Assembly (NCBI GenBank): GCA_014825775.1
Contig: MVAQ01000371.1
Location: 1-11,900, forward strand
Length of the DNA: 11,900 bases
Direction: 5' to 3'
Origin: Krasilnikovozyma curviuscula
Taxonomy: Eukaryota > Basidiomycota > Tremellomycetes > Cystofilobasidiales > Mrakiaceae
This document shows, piece by piece, positions 1-8,862 of the stretch. Under the pieces are notes generated by a model. It was not told the origin of the DNA. It saw only the letters and a program-made list of their open reading frames with translations, and searched no databases. A program made the translations under genes and the position numbers. Positions within the stretch are counted from its first letter, which is position 1; every line of letters starts with the position of its first letter.

Positions 1-87
1 ATAACGATCGCTCTGGCCTGGTGCCGTGGTGTTCTAACTCGCAGAATAATTTCTAATCTACGCGTCCGTTTCGCTGTCTACTTTCAG
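1..87 (+). other. Intron tail of thymidylate synthase
   Basis: This stretch precedes the conserved ELLWF exon and does not encode the expected upstream block of thymidylate synthase (the arginine-containing RGV segment) in any frame. It ends in a pyrimidine-rich run and TTTCAG at 82-87, with CTAAC/CTAAT branch-like sites near 36 and 53. It is best read as intron; the donor lies outside or near the left edge. Confidence 0.7.
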
Positions 88-872
88 GAACTCCTCTGGT
101 TTGTAGCAGGATCAACCAACTCTCTTCTCCTTCAGAAAAAAGACATTCATATTTGGGATGGAAATGGTTCGAGAGAGTTTTTGGACAAGGTCGGGCTGGG
201 ACATCGAGAAGTTGGTGACTTGGGACCCGTCTATGGCTTCCAATGGAGGCATTTCGGCGCCGAGTACAAGGATTGCCATGTCGACTATACTGGTCAAGGC
301 GTTGATCAGCTGAGGGACTGCATTGAGAAAATCATGAAGAATCCCACAGATAGAAGGATCATCATGAGCGCTTGGAATCCACGAGGTGAGCAATAATGTT
401 TATATCTGCGCCTTGATCCCGGCAGCCTTTGACTAATGATCATTCAATTTCTCTACTTGTGAAAGATCTCAAACAAATGGCTCTTCCACCATGCCACATG
501 TTCTGCCAATTCTTCGTCACCCTCCCGACTCCTGAATCGCCAAAACCTCTCCTCAGTTGTCTCATGTACCAACGATCGTGTGATCTGGGTCTAGGAATTC
601 CATTTAACATCGCTTCTTACGCACTTTTGACGCACATGATGGCTCAGGTTACTGGTTGCGAAGCTCACGAATTGATCCTTCAAATGGGAGACGCTCATGT
701 CTACAAAGACCACGTCGAACCTCTGAAGGAGCAAATCCAGAGAATTCCCAGAGAATTTCCAAAGTTGAGGTTCAAGAGAACTGTGGAGGATATCGACGAC
801 TTCAAGTTCGAGGATTTCGAAGTTATTGGCTATAAGCCGGGAGCGAAGTTGGACATGAAGATGTCGGTCTGA
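88..872 (+). CDS. Thymidylate synthase, 3' part (5' end outside window)
   Basis: Thymidylate synthase methylates dUMP to dTMP using methylene-tetrahydrofolate, the only de novo source of thymidylate. Two exons are visible: 88-385 and 466-872, joined in phase 1 across an 80-nt intron (GTGAGC donor, AAG acceptor, TAAT branch-like site). The first visible exon starts at the conserved ELLWF block and continues through [29 protein letters not shown] and [11 protein letters not shown]. The second carries the catalytic cysteine block ([12 protein letters not shown]), the phosphate/dUMP block [20 protein letters not shown] and the [10 protein letters not shown] block, ending in DMKMSV and a TGA at 870-872. 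The roughly 100 N-terminal residues are missing because the gene begins left of the window. Positions 1-87 read as the end of an intron (CTAAT at about 53, TTTCAG at 82-87). It is the CDC21/TMP1 orthologue by family; all catalytic blocks seen are intact. Confidence 0.97.
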
Positions 873-1132
873 GTTGAGACTGGCGAGGAAGATGGGAGAC
901 AATAGGGCGGTTTGTACTTTGCTTTTGGATTTAGATTGAGACGGGTTTGCTATGGCTCAACCTTGGATGTATAGTTTATAATGTGATGTATTTCAACAAT
1001 GATCAAAACAGGGCGTCGTTGTATCTCAACTATTGACAGTCGGTAACTGTCATCAATCAAAGACTCAGAATTTAAATCCTCGCCGTTCCTCTGTTTAACG
1101 ATGAACCGAACGATAAAAAGGGAGGTCAGATA
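873..1132. other. Convergent 3' intergenic region
   Basis: The 260 bp between the thymidylate synthase stop (+) and the stop of the Mpo1-like gene (-) should hold both 3' UTRs and poly(A) sites. It is AT-rich around 960-1000. I see no coding potential or RNA gene here. Confidence 0.6.
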
Positions 1133-2065
1133 TCAAAGATCCTTCTTTCCCTCCTTTGCGGCCTTCAGCTTCGCCTCAACCATAGCTTCATTCTTCTCAA
1201 CTGCTGCATGCAACTTTTTCTGGAGCTCTGGTCTGTATCCAAAAAGGTCAAGAACATGGAAGAACGCGAAGAACGGAGCTAACACCAAAGCTAAATTGCG
1301 ACACGGCAGCACGAGTTAGCCTGAGTTGGTCTTGATTCACTACTGATTGATACGTGATATCTTCAACTCACCATTCGCAACATTGTCAAGCAGAGCTGGA
1401 GCTCGTCCCTCGATGAAAGCATGACTCAGGAATTGAACGATCCAGCTCGTGAAGAACGCGCCAATGGCCAATGGGATGTTTGAAGCACTTTTGCCTAGGG
1501 CCGTGGAGTTCAGGATGAGAGAGCCAATAAAAGGAAGATAGAGGGTCTGGCGTCCACCATAGAGAATTGAAATAAAAATAAAAATCTAGAACTCGAGAGC
1601 ATTCTCTAGCGGTGGAGGCGTCACGGGATTACGACTTACTGCAGCAATGGGTTCCAGAGTGAAGAAGTAGATGATATAGAGCAATCCCCAGATAAATCCA
1701 GCACTGGGTTCAATCCTCAAGTAAGGTGTGATCTGGTAGGTGATATAGTCCAAGGAAGCTGGGGCTGGGAGGAAGAAGGTGATAAAAAGCGTCCATGACC
1801 AAAGGATGAGTGGGACGAAGATAACATGGACGGCAATGTTGAGGGGATCTGCACGAGTAGAGAAGCTCAGTTACTTCTTTCTGTCTGCGATTGTAGGTAA
1901 TGGTGACGATGCCATCTCACTTGTGTGGTACCTACAGAATTCACACGAAGACTCAGCGTTTCACCTTAAGGAACCACCCTTGGTCAAAATGAGCACACTG
2001 CTCCTTTCCACAAGAGTTACTCACGCTCCATACTGTCCAAACTGATCTTCGAGTGAGAACAGCAT
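1133..2065 (-). CDS. Mpo1-like (DUF962) 2-hydroxy fatty acid dioxygenase
   Basis: Family knowledge: yeast Mpo1 (YGL010W) is an Fe2+-dependent ER dioxygenase that alpha-oxidises 2-hydroxy fatty acids during phytosphingosine breakdown. Exons on the minus strand: 2065-2025, 1931-1921, 1848-1640, 1546-1372, 1290-1133; 594 nt, 197 aa, all junctions in frame. Family hallmarks are seen in order: AYHTNPLN (residues 14-21), a hydrophobic segment at about 22-47, FFTLEPIAA (about 79-87), the histidine block SHAFIEGRAPALLDN (128-142), then LVLAPFFAFFHVLDLFGYRPEL (about 147-168) and a charged Lys/Glu tail ending KKDL. Exon 2 is only 11 nt. The acceptor of exon 4 is uncertain: CAG at 1549-1547 is used here, but an in-frame TAG about 30 nt upstream would add about ten residues. 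The start ATG at 2065 fits the family's short N-terminus. It converges on thymidylate synthase and lies downstream of the NmrA-like gene. Confidence 0.9.
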
Positions 2066-2418
2066 CTTGATTTTGGGCTAAGTACTTGTCGCGAGGTGAC
2101 TTTATCCCCCTTTCCCGCCGTGCAATTTCCATTTTTTGTACTTTAAGCTTGGGTTATCAATGTTAGACAAGGATACTCTACTTGAAAATGCGAAGCAACA
2201 AATGCTTTGGGTTAGCTTTCTTTCTAGGCAGGTTCTTTCATATCTTAGCTTGCACGACTTCCGGGTTCTTGAGTTGGATGAAAGGGCAGACACAACATTG
2301 CGAGAAACAAGGTCGATGACTGTGAACAGTAAGCCAAAATATGAATATAACGAATGACAAAGGAAGCTATAGAATAAAAGTTAAATGATTCCCCGGAACA
2401 TCGCTGGGTTAGGGAAAC
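2066..2418. other. Intergenic: Mpo1-like promoter and NmrA-like 3' UTR
   Basis: These 353 bp lie between the Mpo1-like start codon and the NmrA-like stop, both on the minus strand. Short open frames exist on both strands but have no family features and no splice logic. Presumably the 2066-2250 side carries the Mpo1-like promoter. I see no clear TATA box or RNA gene. Confidence 0.55.
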
Positions 2419-3733
2419 TCATGGGTGTTCAGCTTTCCATCTCAAAAGAAATGCGCGATAGCCCTCCATCTCAGGAATGCTAGCTCTGACTTGTGCGATC
2501 GGGACTTGGTTGCCGTGGTCGTTGTAAAACTAAGACGTCAGCAACAGTTCATAAGTATTTGGTACGAAGAACTGCGGTTCAGTATACTCTTACCGATCTC
2601 ATTTGGCCGATGATCGGAACTATCCAAGTCATCAGTCTGACCAACGGGCCGAAGACGACTGGGTAAGGAGTACCAATAACCTGTGAAACGAGCGTCATCT
2701 CCTAGGTCAGTGTTGAACAACATCCCGGTGGAGAAAAAGGAACTCACCTCTTTGTAGAGTTCTTGAATCTCCTCGACCGTCAGCTCATCTCCAGCTAATC
2801 TGACATAGCCATCACACCAGTGTGGACCTTCGACAATCGCAATAGCGCCTGCTTTGCCTATATCTCGACCCGAGATTAGTTGATGTTTTTTCCCCGAATT
2901 CTTCTTGAAGGTGTACTTCAAGACGACTGTTTGACCAATTCGAATTGCTGCAAAAGCCAATGCATGGTCAGATGAGAAAGTGATCCATACGACATAAGAA
3001 AAGCTCACGGAATGGTTGGTTTGGACTATAGTTCTCCATAAACTGGACCGGTTTAAGAAAAGTATACCCAAGCCCTGAAAGTGTCTTGATATGATTCTCT
3101 ACTTTGCGCTTTACCTCGAAGCTGGGAAGCACCAACAGCGAATGGGTCAGTTAAGAGCACAAAGTAAACAAAGAATGAAGACGCAGTCAGTACCCGACAA
3201 CACCACAATCGTTTAGGTCGCCAAAGTCTCCACTGGAGTACACAATGTGCTTAACTCCTAAGGCGTGAGAGACATCCGCAATGGAGTTTCCTAACCTCGA
3301 ATGCAACACGTTAGTTACTGCATACCGCAAGTTAAAAAAAAAAAAGGCTTGCCTTGGGCTTCCATCGTTTTGTCGTCAACGTAACCTTGAACCGAGAAGA
3401 CTCCATAAACATCTCCTTTCCTGAGACCTAGATCAGAGAACGCTTTGGCCGGGGCATCCTGATTGTTCGCGTCTACTTGGCAGACCTGGACACCTGGGAA
3501 TGAGGCCAGTCTCTTTGCGGAACCAGAGGATGAATCACGAGTCAAAGCTTTGATAGTATAGACGGGTGAAGAAGGGCTAGTATTTTGCTGAGAGAGATAC
3601 TATAATTGGAGAAGCGATGGGGAAAAGACTCAAGTTTAGGCGTAAACAGACACTGACGAACGGTACATACTTTGATAAAGGAAGATCCTTGAACACCAGT
3701 GCTACCAAAAACGACAATTATTTTGGAGGTCAT
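2419..3733 (-). CDS. NmrA-like family NAD(P)-binding protein
   Basis: NmrA-like proteins are atypical short-chain dehydrogenases that bind NAD(P) and act as redox sensors or regulators (fungal NmrA, human HSCARG). Exons: 3733-3671, 3587-3353, 3290-3194, 3121-3009, 2947-2748, 2680-2594, 2529-2419; 906 nt, 301 aa, with no in-frame stop. The N-terminus is a Rossmann strand with the dinucleotide motif GSTGVQG (residues 10-16), followed by TIKALTRD, GVKHIVYSS (111-119), GYTFLKPVQFMENY, the ISGRDIGKAGAIAI block and LAGDELTVEEIQ, all in the order usual for the family. There is no YxxxK catalytic pair, as expected for NmrA-type members. Intron 2 uses a GC donor (3352-3351); the other five are GT-AG, 61-83 nt. 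The start at 3733 is fixed by the Rossmann motif being nine residues in. The specific partner or target cannot be told from sequence. Confidence 0.93.
3167..3186 (+). repeat. Short direct repeat, copy A
   Basis: A 20-nt stretch starting AACAAAGAATGAAGA matches 4187-4206 with one C/T difference. This copy lies inside intron 3 of the NmrA-like gene (3193-3122 on the minus strand). No function is apparent. Confidence 0.6.
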
Positions 3734-4230
3734 TATTGATAGGTGAGACGGAGTGGTTCCTGAAGAGACAGAGTGTGTAAGAGGTGGTTTGCCGAGACGT
3801 CAATCGGGAGAGGAAATACACTGTAGCTCGGTGCGGTGATTCCGAAGTGGATGAAGGTGATGGGGTTATGCTGTGAGTACACCTTGACTTCTGAGTGCCC
3901 TTATATCGCCTTTTGCGAACTTCGATCGCAGGGGAGTTGTTCACCGTGTCAACCGACTCAGGCAGCATCGGTGAGCAACCGGGCAGGCGCGCACGCCGGG
4001 ATGGACGCCACGATCGATGCAACCGCCTATGACGGGTGTAAACAACGCCGTCTTACTAGGAGCATATTCAAATATGCCCGACGAGTGGTAATGTTCTGAA
4101 ATGTCACTGTTTCCTCTCGCTTACCTGGCTTGCCCAGTCTAGGAAAAGACCGCGAGTACAACTTGCTTCCACATCCGAGCCAAAATAACAAAGAATGAAG
4201 ATGCAGATGTGAAAGTATGCTGCAAAGAAT
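3734..4230. other. Intergenic: NmrA-like promoter and eIF5B 3' UTR
   Basis: About 500 bp separate the NmrA-like start codon from the eIF5B stop, both minus strand. A locally GC-rich patch sits at about 3955-4030. A 7-bp inverted repeat (GCATATT / AATATGC, 2-nt spacer) sits at 4062-4077, and a short direct repeat at 4187-4206. Open frames of 87 and 106 codons overlap on opposite strands at about 3700-4100 but show no domain, no conserved-looking motif and no consistent splice signals, so I do not call a gene. Confidence 0.55.
4187..4206 (+). repeat. Short direct repeat, copy B
   Basis: Second copy of the 20-nt element at 3167-3186 (19 of 20 identical), about 1 kb away, placed just beyond the eIF5B stop codon in its presumed 3' UTR. 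Confidence 0.6.
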
Positions 4231-7200
4231 CTAGGGGATATCGAGAGTTCTTTTTAGCGATTTTATCAGTAGCCAGTCTGACGGTTGAGCTTCTTCTCTG
4301 AAGAAGTTTTCTGTGAGCAGCAAGAGGAAATGACGAGAAAGTCAGCTATGTAACGTTGATATCGACAATGCAAATTACTTACTCAGAGTGTCGATACTCT
4401 TCCGCGTGATGAGAGAGATCAGTTCGTCCTTCTCGTCGAAGTGACGACCTGCAAACGGAAATTGTTAGTTTCAACGCGAGGGTTCATCATCAGAAGCATC
4501 ATCAACGTACCCGCTTCAACTTTCTTGCCATTGATACCAACTTCGATTTTGATAGCAGCACCCTGAATAGAACCCAAAAAAAAAAAATGTCAGTCTCGTT
4601 TGGAAACACACACCAATCCCGAAAACCACTCACAGCTCCATGGTTCTTCCTGGTCAGGATTTGGATAGGTTCGTGGTTTTTCTCAATCGAAGTGCTGAAT
4701 AAAAAATTCACATCAGGAAGCGTTCCTTCTCACATGGGGCAAGAAAAACCAACTTACACATAACCGAGTAGCACGATACTCTTGGTCTTGTCTGCTGCCA
4801 CCTTGACCACACAAATAGGAGTTCCTATTCGCAGAGAGCCTTCCTCTACGAACACACCAATCACCAGAGGGTCCCTTCGAGCAAAGATTTGAATAATGGA
4901 CAATTTACAAGGCCAGATCGCCGAACTTGAAGCTTCCTTCTTCCTCTCTTCCACAACTTCTTTATTATAAGCAGTGAACTTGTCAAACAAGTGATAGATG
5001 ATATCGGCTGAAGGGAATGAAATTGCTAGAATCAGTGAAGGCCAAAAAGTCGAGCTGAAGATGCAACTAACCAGTGAACAGTTTCACGCCAACTTCAGTA
5101 GCATATTTCTCCGCATCTTTGTCGACCGGAACATCGAAACACAAGATACAAGCCATCTCCTTCGCCTTTTCTAGCATCATGCTAGCACGAATGATATCCC
5201 TCTTGTGTACCGGACCAATGTTGATAGTTGAAACAGGAATGTTGCTGGTTCGCAAGAACTCCAACAGTGCTTCAAGAGAACCAAGAGTACTAGCCTGCAC
5301 ACTGACACCACGACCGCTCTTGTCCACCCAGCTCTGCAAGTTCTGGATATCCGTCATGACCTCATCAGCAAGATCATCTTCGTCATCGTCCGGTCCAACG
5401 ACGAGCAGACGAGAACCAGCAATAGCATCTTCAAGCCCAGGAGCTGTGATCTTGACACCAAGAGCAGCCTTCACCTCTTTGTGATGGATGTAAGCAGACT
5501 AAAGTTTGATCCCAAGAGCGAATTGTCAGCGAAGAGACGCACACGTGGATAAGCCGAACGTAATCATACCTTCACTCTCATTTCTCTCATAGGCTCGGGG
5601 GTTAACAGAGCTCTCACGGTTGTGATGATTGGCCCGTTGAGACCACAGACCACAATGCGGTCACCCTCTCTCAGCCAACCGTTGGACAAGACAACGTCGA
5701 TCGTCGTTCCAAGGCCTTCAATCACCTTGACTTCAAGCACAGTACATTCAAGTTCAGTAATGTACATCAGCCTTTCACTCATCCTCTGTTGAGTCAAGTT
5801 GACAAGCAGCATGATCATGTCTGGGATACCTTCGCCAGTGTGGGCGGAGGTGGGGACTAAAGAGACATTCCTGTCGAAACGCTTGTTGTCGTAGTACAGA
5901 ACAGAGTTCAATCCCTGTTCAGCAAAAGCAAGAATGGTCTTTGCGACTCTATCTTCAAATTCCCTCTTAACGTGTGGAGATTGTTTGGCGAGAGACTCCT
6001 GGAAAGCACCGTTAGGAGTTGCTTCCCAGCCGTAGATACGATCAATCTGAGTAAGAAAGACGTGCGAGTTCAGTCTACAGGTTCCACATATGCCGCTGTT
6101 GTTTCTCACCTTATTAAGAGCAACAATGAAAGGAGTCTTCTTGTCCTTGAGCAACTTCAAGGATTCAATTGTTTGAGGCTCGAGGCCGTGCTGGCGAATG
6201 AGGAGAGCAAATCAGTCACACTACTCGGTTACTGTAGTGAGGCAACCATCAAACATACCATAATATCAACAACCAGAATAGCAATGTTACAGAGGGAACT
6301 TCCTCTGGTTCTCAAATTGGCAAAAGATTCGTGCCCAGGAGTATCAATGACAAGCAAACCTGGAATTTTGTACTCAGCGGTGCCGTCCCTGTTTACCACA
6401 GCAGTCTTGGTTTTGATTGCTGAAACTGGGAAGTAGGTAGCACCAATTTGTTGTGTGATACCACCAGCTTCACCACCCTGAACGTTGGTTTGACGGATCT
6501 AATGAAGAAAACAGGTGAGAATGTCTCGAGCCAGGGAGAACTCAATCAACAGAAAAAATTACCTTATCGAGAAGTTTCGTTTTGCCAGTATCTACGTGAC
6601 CAAGAATACAACAGATAGGTGAACGCAAATCGTCTTTGCTCCTGGCCGCCAATGCTTCGGTGTGCCTTTGTAGACGACGCTCACGAGCTTCTTCCTTGGC
6701 CTTCGCTTTAGCGCGTTCAGCTGGAGTCATTTCGTCATCAGAGTCCTCTTCACTCGAATCATCCTCAGAGTCTTCATCAGAATCGTTAGAGTCGTCAGAG
6801 TCGTCCGAGTCGTCCGAGTCGTCCGAGGCATCATCGTCATCGTCATCGGCTCCCTCTGGGGCTGAAGCACGAGCCGGAGTAGTAGAAGGGGGAGCTCGAA
6901 CAGGAACAGGTGATGGTGGAGCTTCTTGTTCTTCTTCCTCTTCACTCTTATCCCAGTCATCTTCATCTTCATCGGCGGCAACAGCAGGAGCAGGGGGTTC
7001 GTCGTCACTCTTGTCCCAATCGTCCTCGTCCTCGTCGTCTTTTTTCTCGGAAAGATCAACTGCTGGAACTTCTGCTTTGGTTTCCACTGGCGTAGTAGGG
7101 ACAGAAGATTGTTGGGCTGGCTTCTTCTTCTTATTGCTGTAGACTGGTTTCTTCGCAGGCTCGCCGTCCTTCTTGAGACCTTCGATGGTGACACCCGACG

Positions 7201-8680
7201 CCAGGAGAGATTTCAGCCTGGCTTCCGCTGCCGCTTTTTCAGCCTTCTGCTTTGGAGTCAAAAGACGGCCTTCTTTCTTTGCCAACTCCTTCTTGGCCTA
7301 TGGGAGAACGAGGGGTGCAGTAGTCAGCCTAAAAGGTTAAATTAGTATAAGATGCTGAGGAAAAGAACACAAACCTTCTCTTTCTCCTTCTTCTTCTGCT
7401 TGGCTTCTTCAACAAGTCTAGCCTCCTCCTCCAACCGTCTCTCTTCTTCCTCTCTCTTCTTGATCTCTTCCTCTACCCTCCTTCGCTCTTCTTCCTCCCT
7501 GGCTTTCTTAATGGCCATAGCCTGCTGAATAGCATTCAGCTTTGCATTGACTTTTGGAGCAGGAGCGGCTGCTGGCTCAGTAGCTTTCTTCTTCTTCTTC
7601 TTTTTATTTTTGGAAGCAGCTGTCCCTGGCGCGGCAGCATCTTCATCGTCCTCATCATCGGCAGCTTGAGTTGCAACAGATATTTCAGGTGTTGGTTCAG
7701 GTGCAAAGGGAGTAACTTCTTCGGTGGTGGGAGCAGTGGTAGCAGCAGCTGCCTTCTTGTTGGCACTTTGAGCTTTCTTCTTCGCCTGTCGTAATCAACA
7801 GAGCGTGAAAAATGGTCAGCAGAAAAGCCAACAGAAGCGGCGAGTTCAATGGCAAGGCACCTTTTCTTTTTCCTTCTTCAGTCTCTCCTTCTCTTTCTTA
7901 CTGAGAATTTTGACACCACCTTCCTCCTGTTCATCAGCGTCATCTTGCGCGGCTTCAGGTGCTGGTGTTAGCTCAGCAGACTTCACAGGTGAAGGTTCAG
8001 CATCCTCAAGTTTGACAGCTTGGACATCTTCTGCCAAATCATCGACAGGCTCGTCTTTAGGCTGAGGTGTGAGGAACAAGGGAATGCACTAGCTGTCAGA
8101 AAAAAAAGTCGCTAGGAAAATATAAGCAATGGCACATTCTTACCTGCTGTTTACCTTTCTTGCTACCTTTCTTGGGCTTCTTAACCTCTTCTGGCCATTC
8201 GTCGTCACCAACCGGCGTGGGCTCAGAAATCTCAATCCCAGCCGACGTGAAGTCATCCTCCTCGTCAAGCTCCAGGCGCCTGGTGGTCTTCTTCTTATCC
8301 TTCTTTTTGTTAGATCGAGAAATAGTAGCCTTGTTAAGAGCAAAGAACCAAGAAATATAAGATATCGAGCTTGGGAATCCGAAAATCAAGAATCCTAACG
8401 TACCATTAGACCTCCTCCGCCAAAATCGTCCTCGTCGTCCATGAGTGCAGCGAATCCACCAGCTGGCTTACTGGGAGCTGATTCACCATCGGAGTTATCA
8501 CCAGCAGGAGGAGTGGAAAGTGCAAGATTCTCTACAGCAGCTTCCTTGGATTCCCTACAGAAATCGACATGGCGAAGGTCAAATTTGAGTAGCTTCGGAA
8601 ACTGGTGCAGTAAGAAATCCTCACCAGTAATCATCATCCTCTCCCTTCTTTCCCTTCCCTTTCTTTCCCTTAGGCGGCAT
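4231..8680 (-). CDS. Eukaryotic translation initiation factor 5B (eIF5B)
   Basis: eIF5B (yeast Fun12) is the cytosolic GTPase that joins the 60S subunit to the 48S complex. Exons: 8680-8625, 8554-8404, 8329-8144, 8061-7861, 7785-7375, 7297-6563, 6498-6259, 6190-6110, 6046-5570, 5498-5072, 5007-4758, 4694-4634, 4562-4511, 4448-4383, 4310-4231; 3474 nt, 1157 aa (yeast 1002, human 1220). Residues 1 to about 555 are a Lys/Glu/Asp-rich disordered region with a charged helix at about 300-340. G domain: GHVDTGKT 568-575, [10 protein letters not shown] 592-601, DTPGHE 632-637, NKID 686-689 (split by an intron), SAH 754-756. Then come domains II and III, and domain IV with [11 protein letters not shown] and DWLLIKSLK. 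Introns are 62-82 nt; the first eight and several later ones are phase 0. The exon 3 acceptor is the least certain. The extreme C-terminus (KRTLDIP) lacks the usual Phe of the KxVF motif. Divergent with the PAC3 gene. Confidence 0.97.
6782..6826 (-). repeat. 9-bp tandem repeat coding Ser-Asp-Asp in eIF5B
   Basis: Five consecutive 9-bp units of type GTCGTCCGA (plus-strand spelling; the last three identical, the first two diverged) lie in eIF5B exon 6. They encode a repeated Ser-Asp-Asp tract at about residues 493-508, next to a run of six Asp. It is a length-variable coding minisatellite in the disordered acidic N-terminal region. Confidence 0.8.
6944..7036 (-). repeat. Duplicated acidic WD motif in eIF5B N-terminus
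   Basis: The ten-residue motif [10 protein letters not shown] occurs twice, at residues 423-432 (7036-7007) and 444-453 (6973-6944), separated by a Pro/Ala linker. Copy 1 uses mostly GAC/GAG codons and copy 2 GAT/GAA, so the amino acids are identical while most third positions differ. Confidence 0.8.
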
Positions 8681-8862
8681 GTTTGATCAATTGCGAGGGA
8701 TTTGGTTTGTGAACAGGAAGTGAGAAAGCTAGAGTCACTGTTCCAATCATTGGCCACAGTAGTTTCGTTTCCGAGATTTTCGAGCCAATAACTGCTGCAT
8801 TCCCACCGCAATCATCGCAATTTAGTACTAAACGACATACTTGAGCAAATAAGGGACTGCTA
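8681..8862. promoter_or_regulatory. Shared bidirectional promoter, eIF5B / PAC3
   Basis: Only 182 bp separate the divergent start codons of eIF5B (-) and the PAC3 homologue (+), so both promoters and 5' UTRs must overlap. The region holds a perfect 11-bp CCAAT dyad at 8743-8753 (CCAAT-C-ATTGG), a further CCAAT at 8785-8789, and two CGCAAT boxes at 8807-8812 and 8816-8821. CCAAT boxes are the classical target of the Hap2/3/5 (NF-Y) complex; binding here is inference. No TATA box is evident. Confidence 0.7.

Noticed and set aside
2136..2357. 73-codon open frame on + between the Mpo1-like and NmrA-like genes
   Set aside because: No motif or splice support; its antisense is equally open.
4062..4077. 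7-bp inverted repeat GCATATT/AATATGC as an operator or terminator
   Set aside because: Short AT-rich palindromes are common by chance, and nothing ties it to a factor or transcript end.
3702..4099. Overlapping open frames of 106 (-) and 87 (+) codons upstream of the NmrA-like gene
   Set aside because: No domain, no hydrophobic or conserved-looking pattern, opposite strands overlap, and the position fits a promoter region.
6636..7142. 168-codon Ser-rich open frame on + inside eIF5B exon 6
   Set aside because: It is the antisense reading of Asp/Glu-rich codons (GAC, GAG, TCG runs), which gives long Ser-rich open frames automatically; the minus strand is clearly coding.
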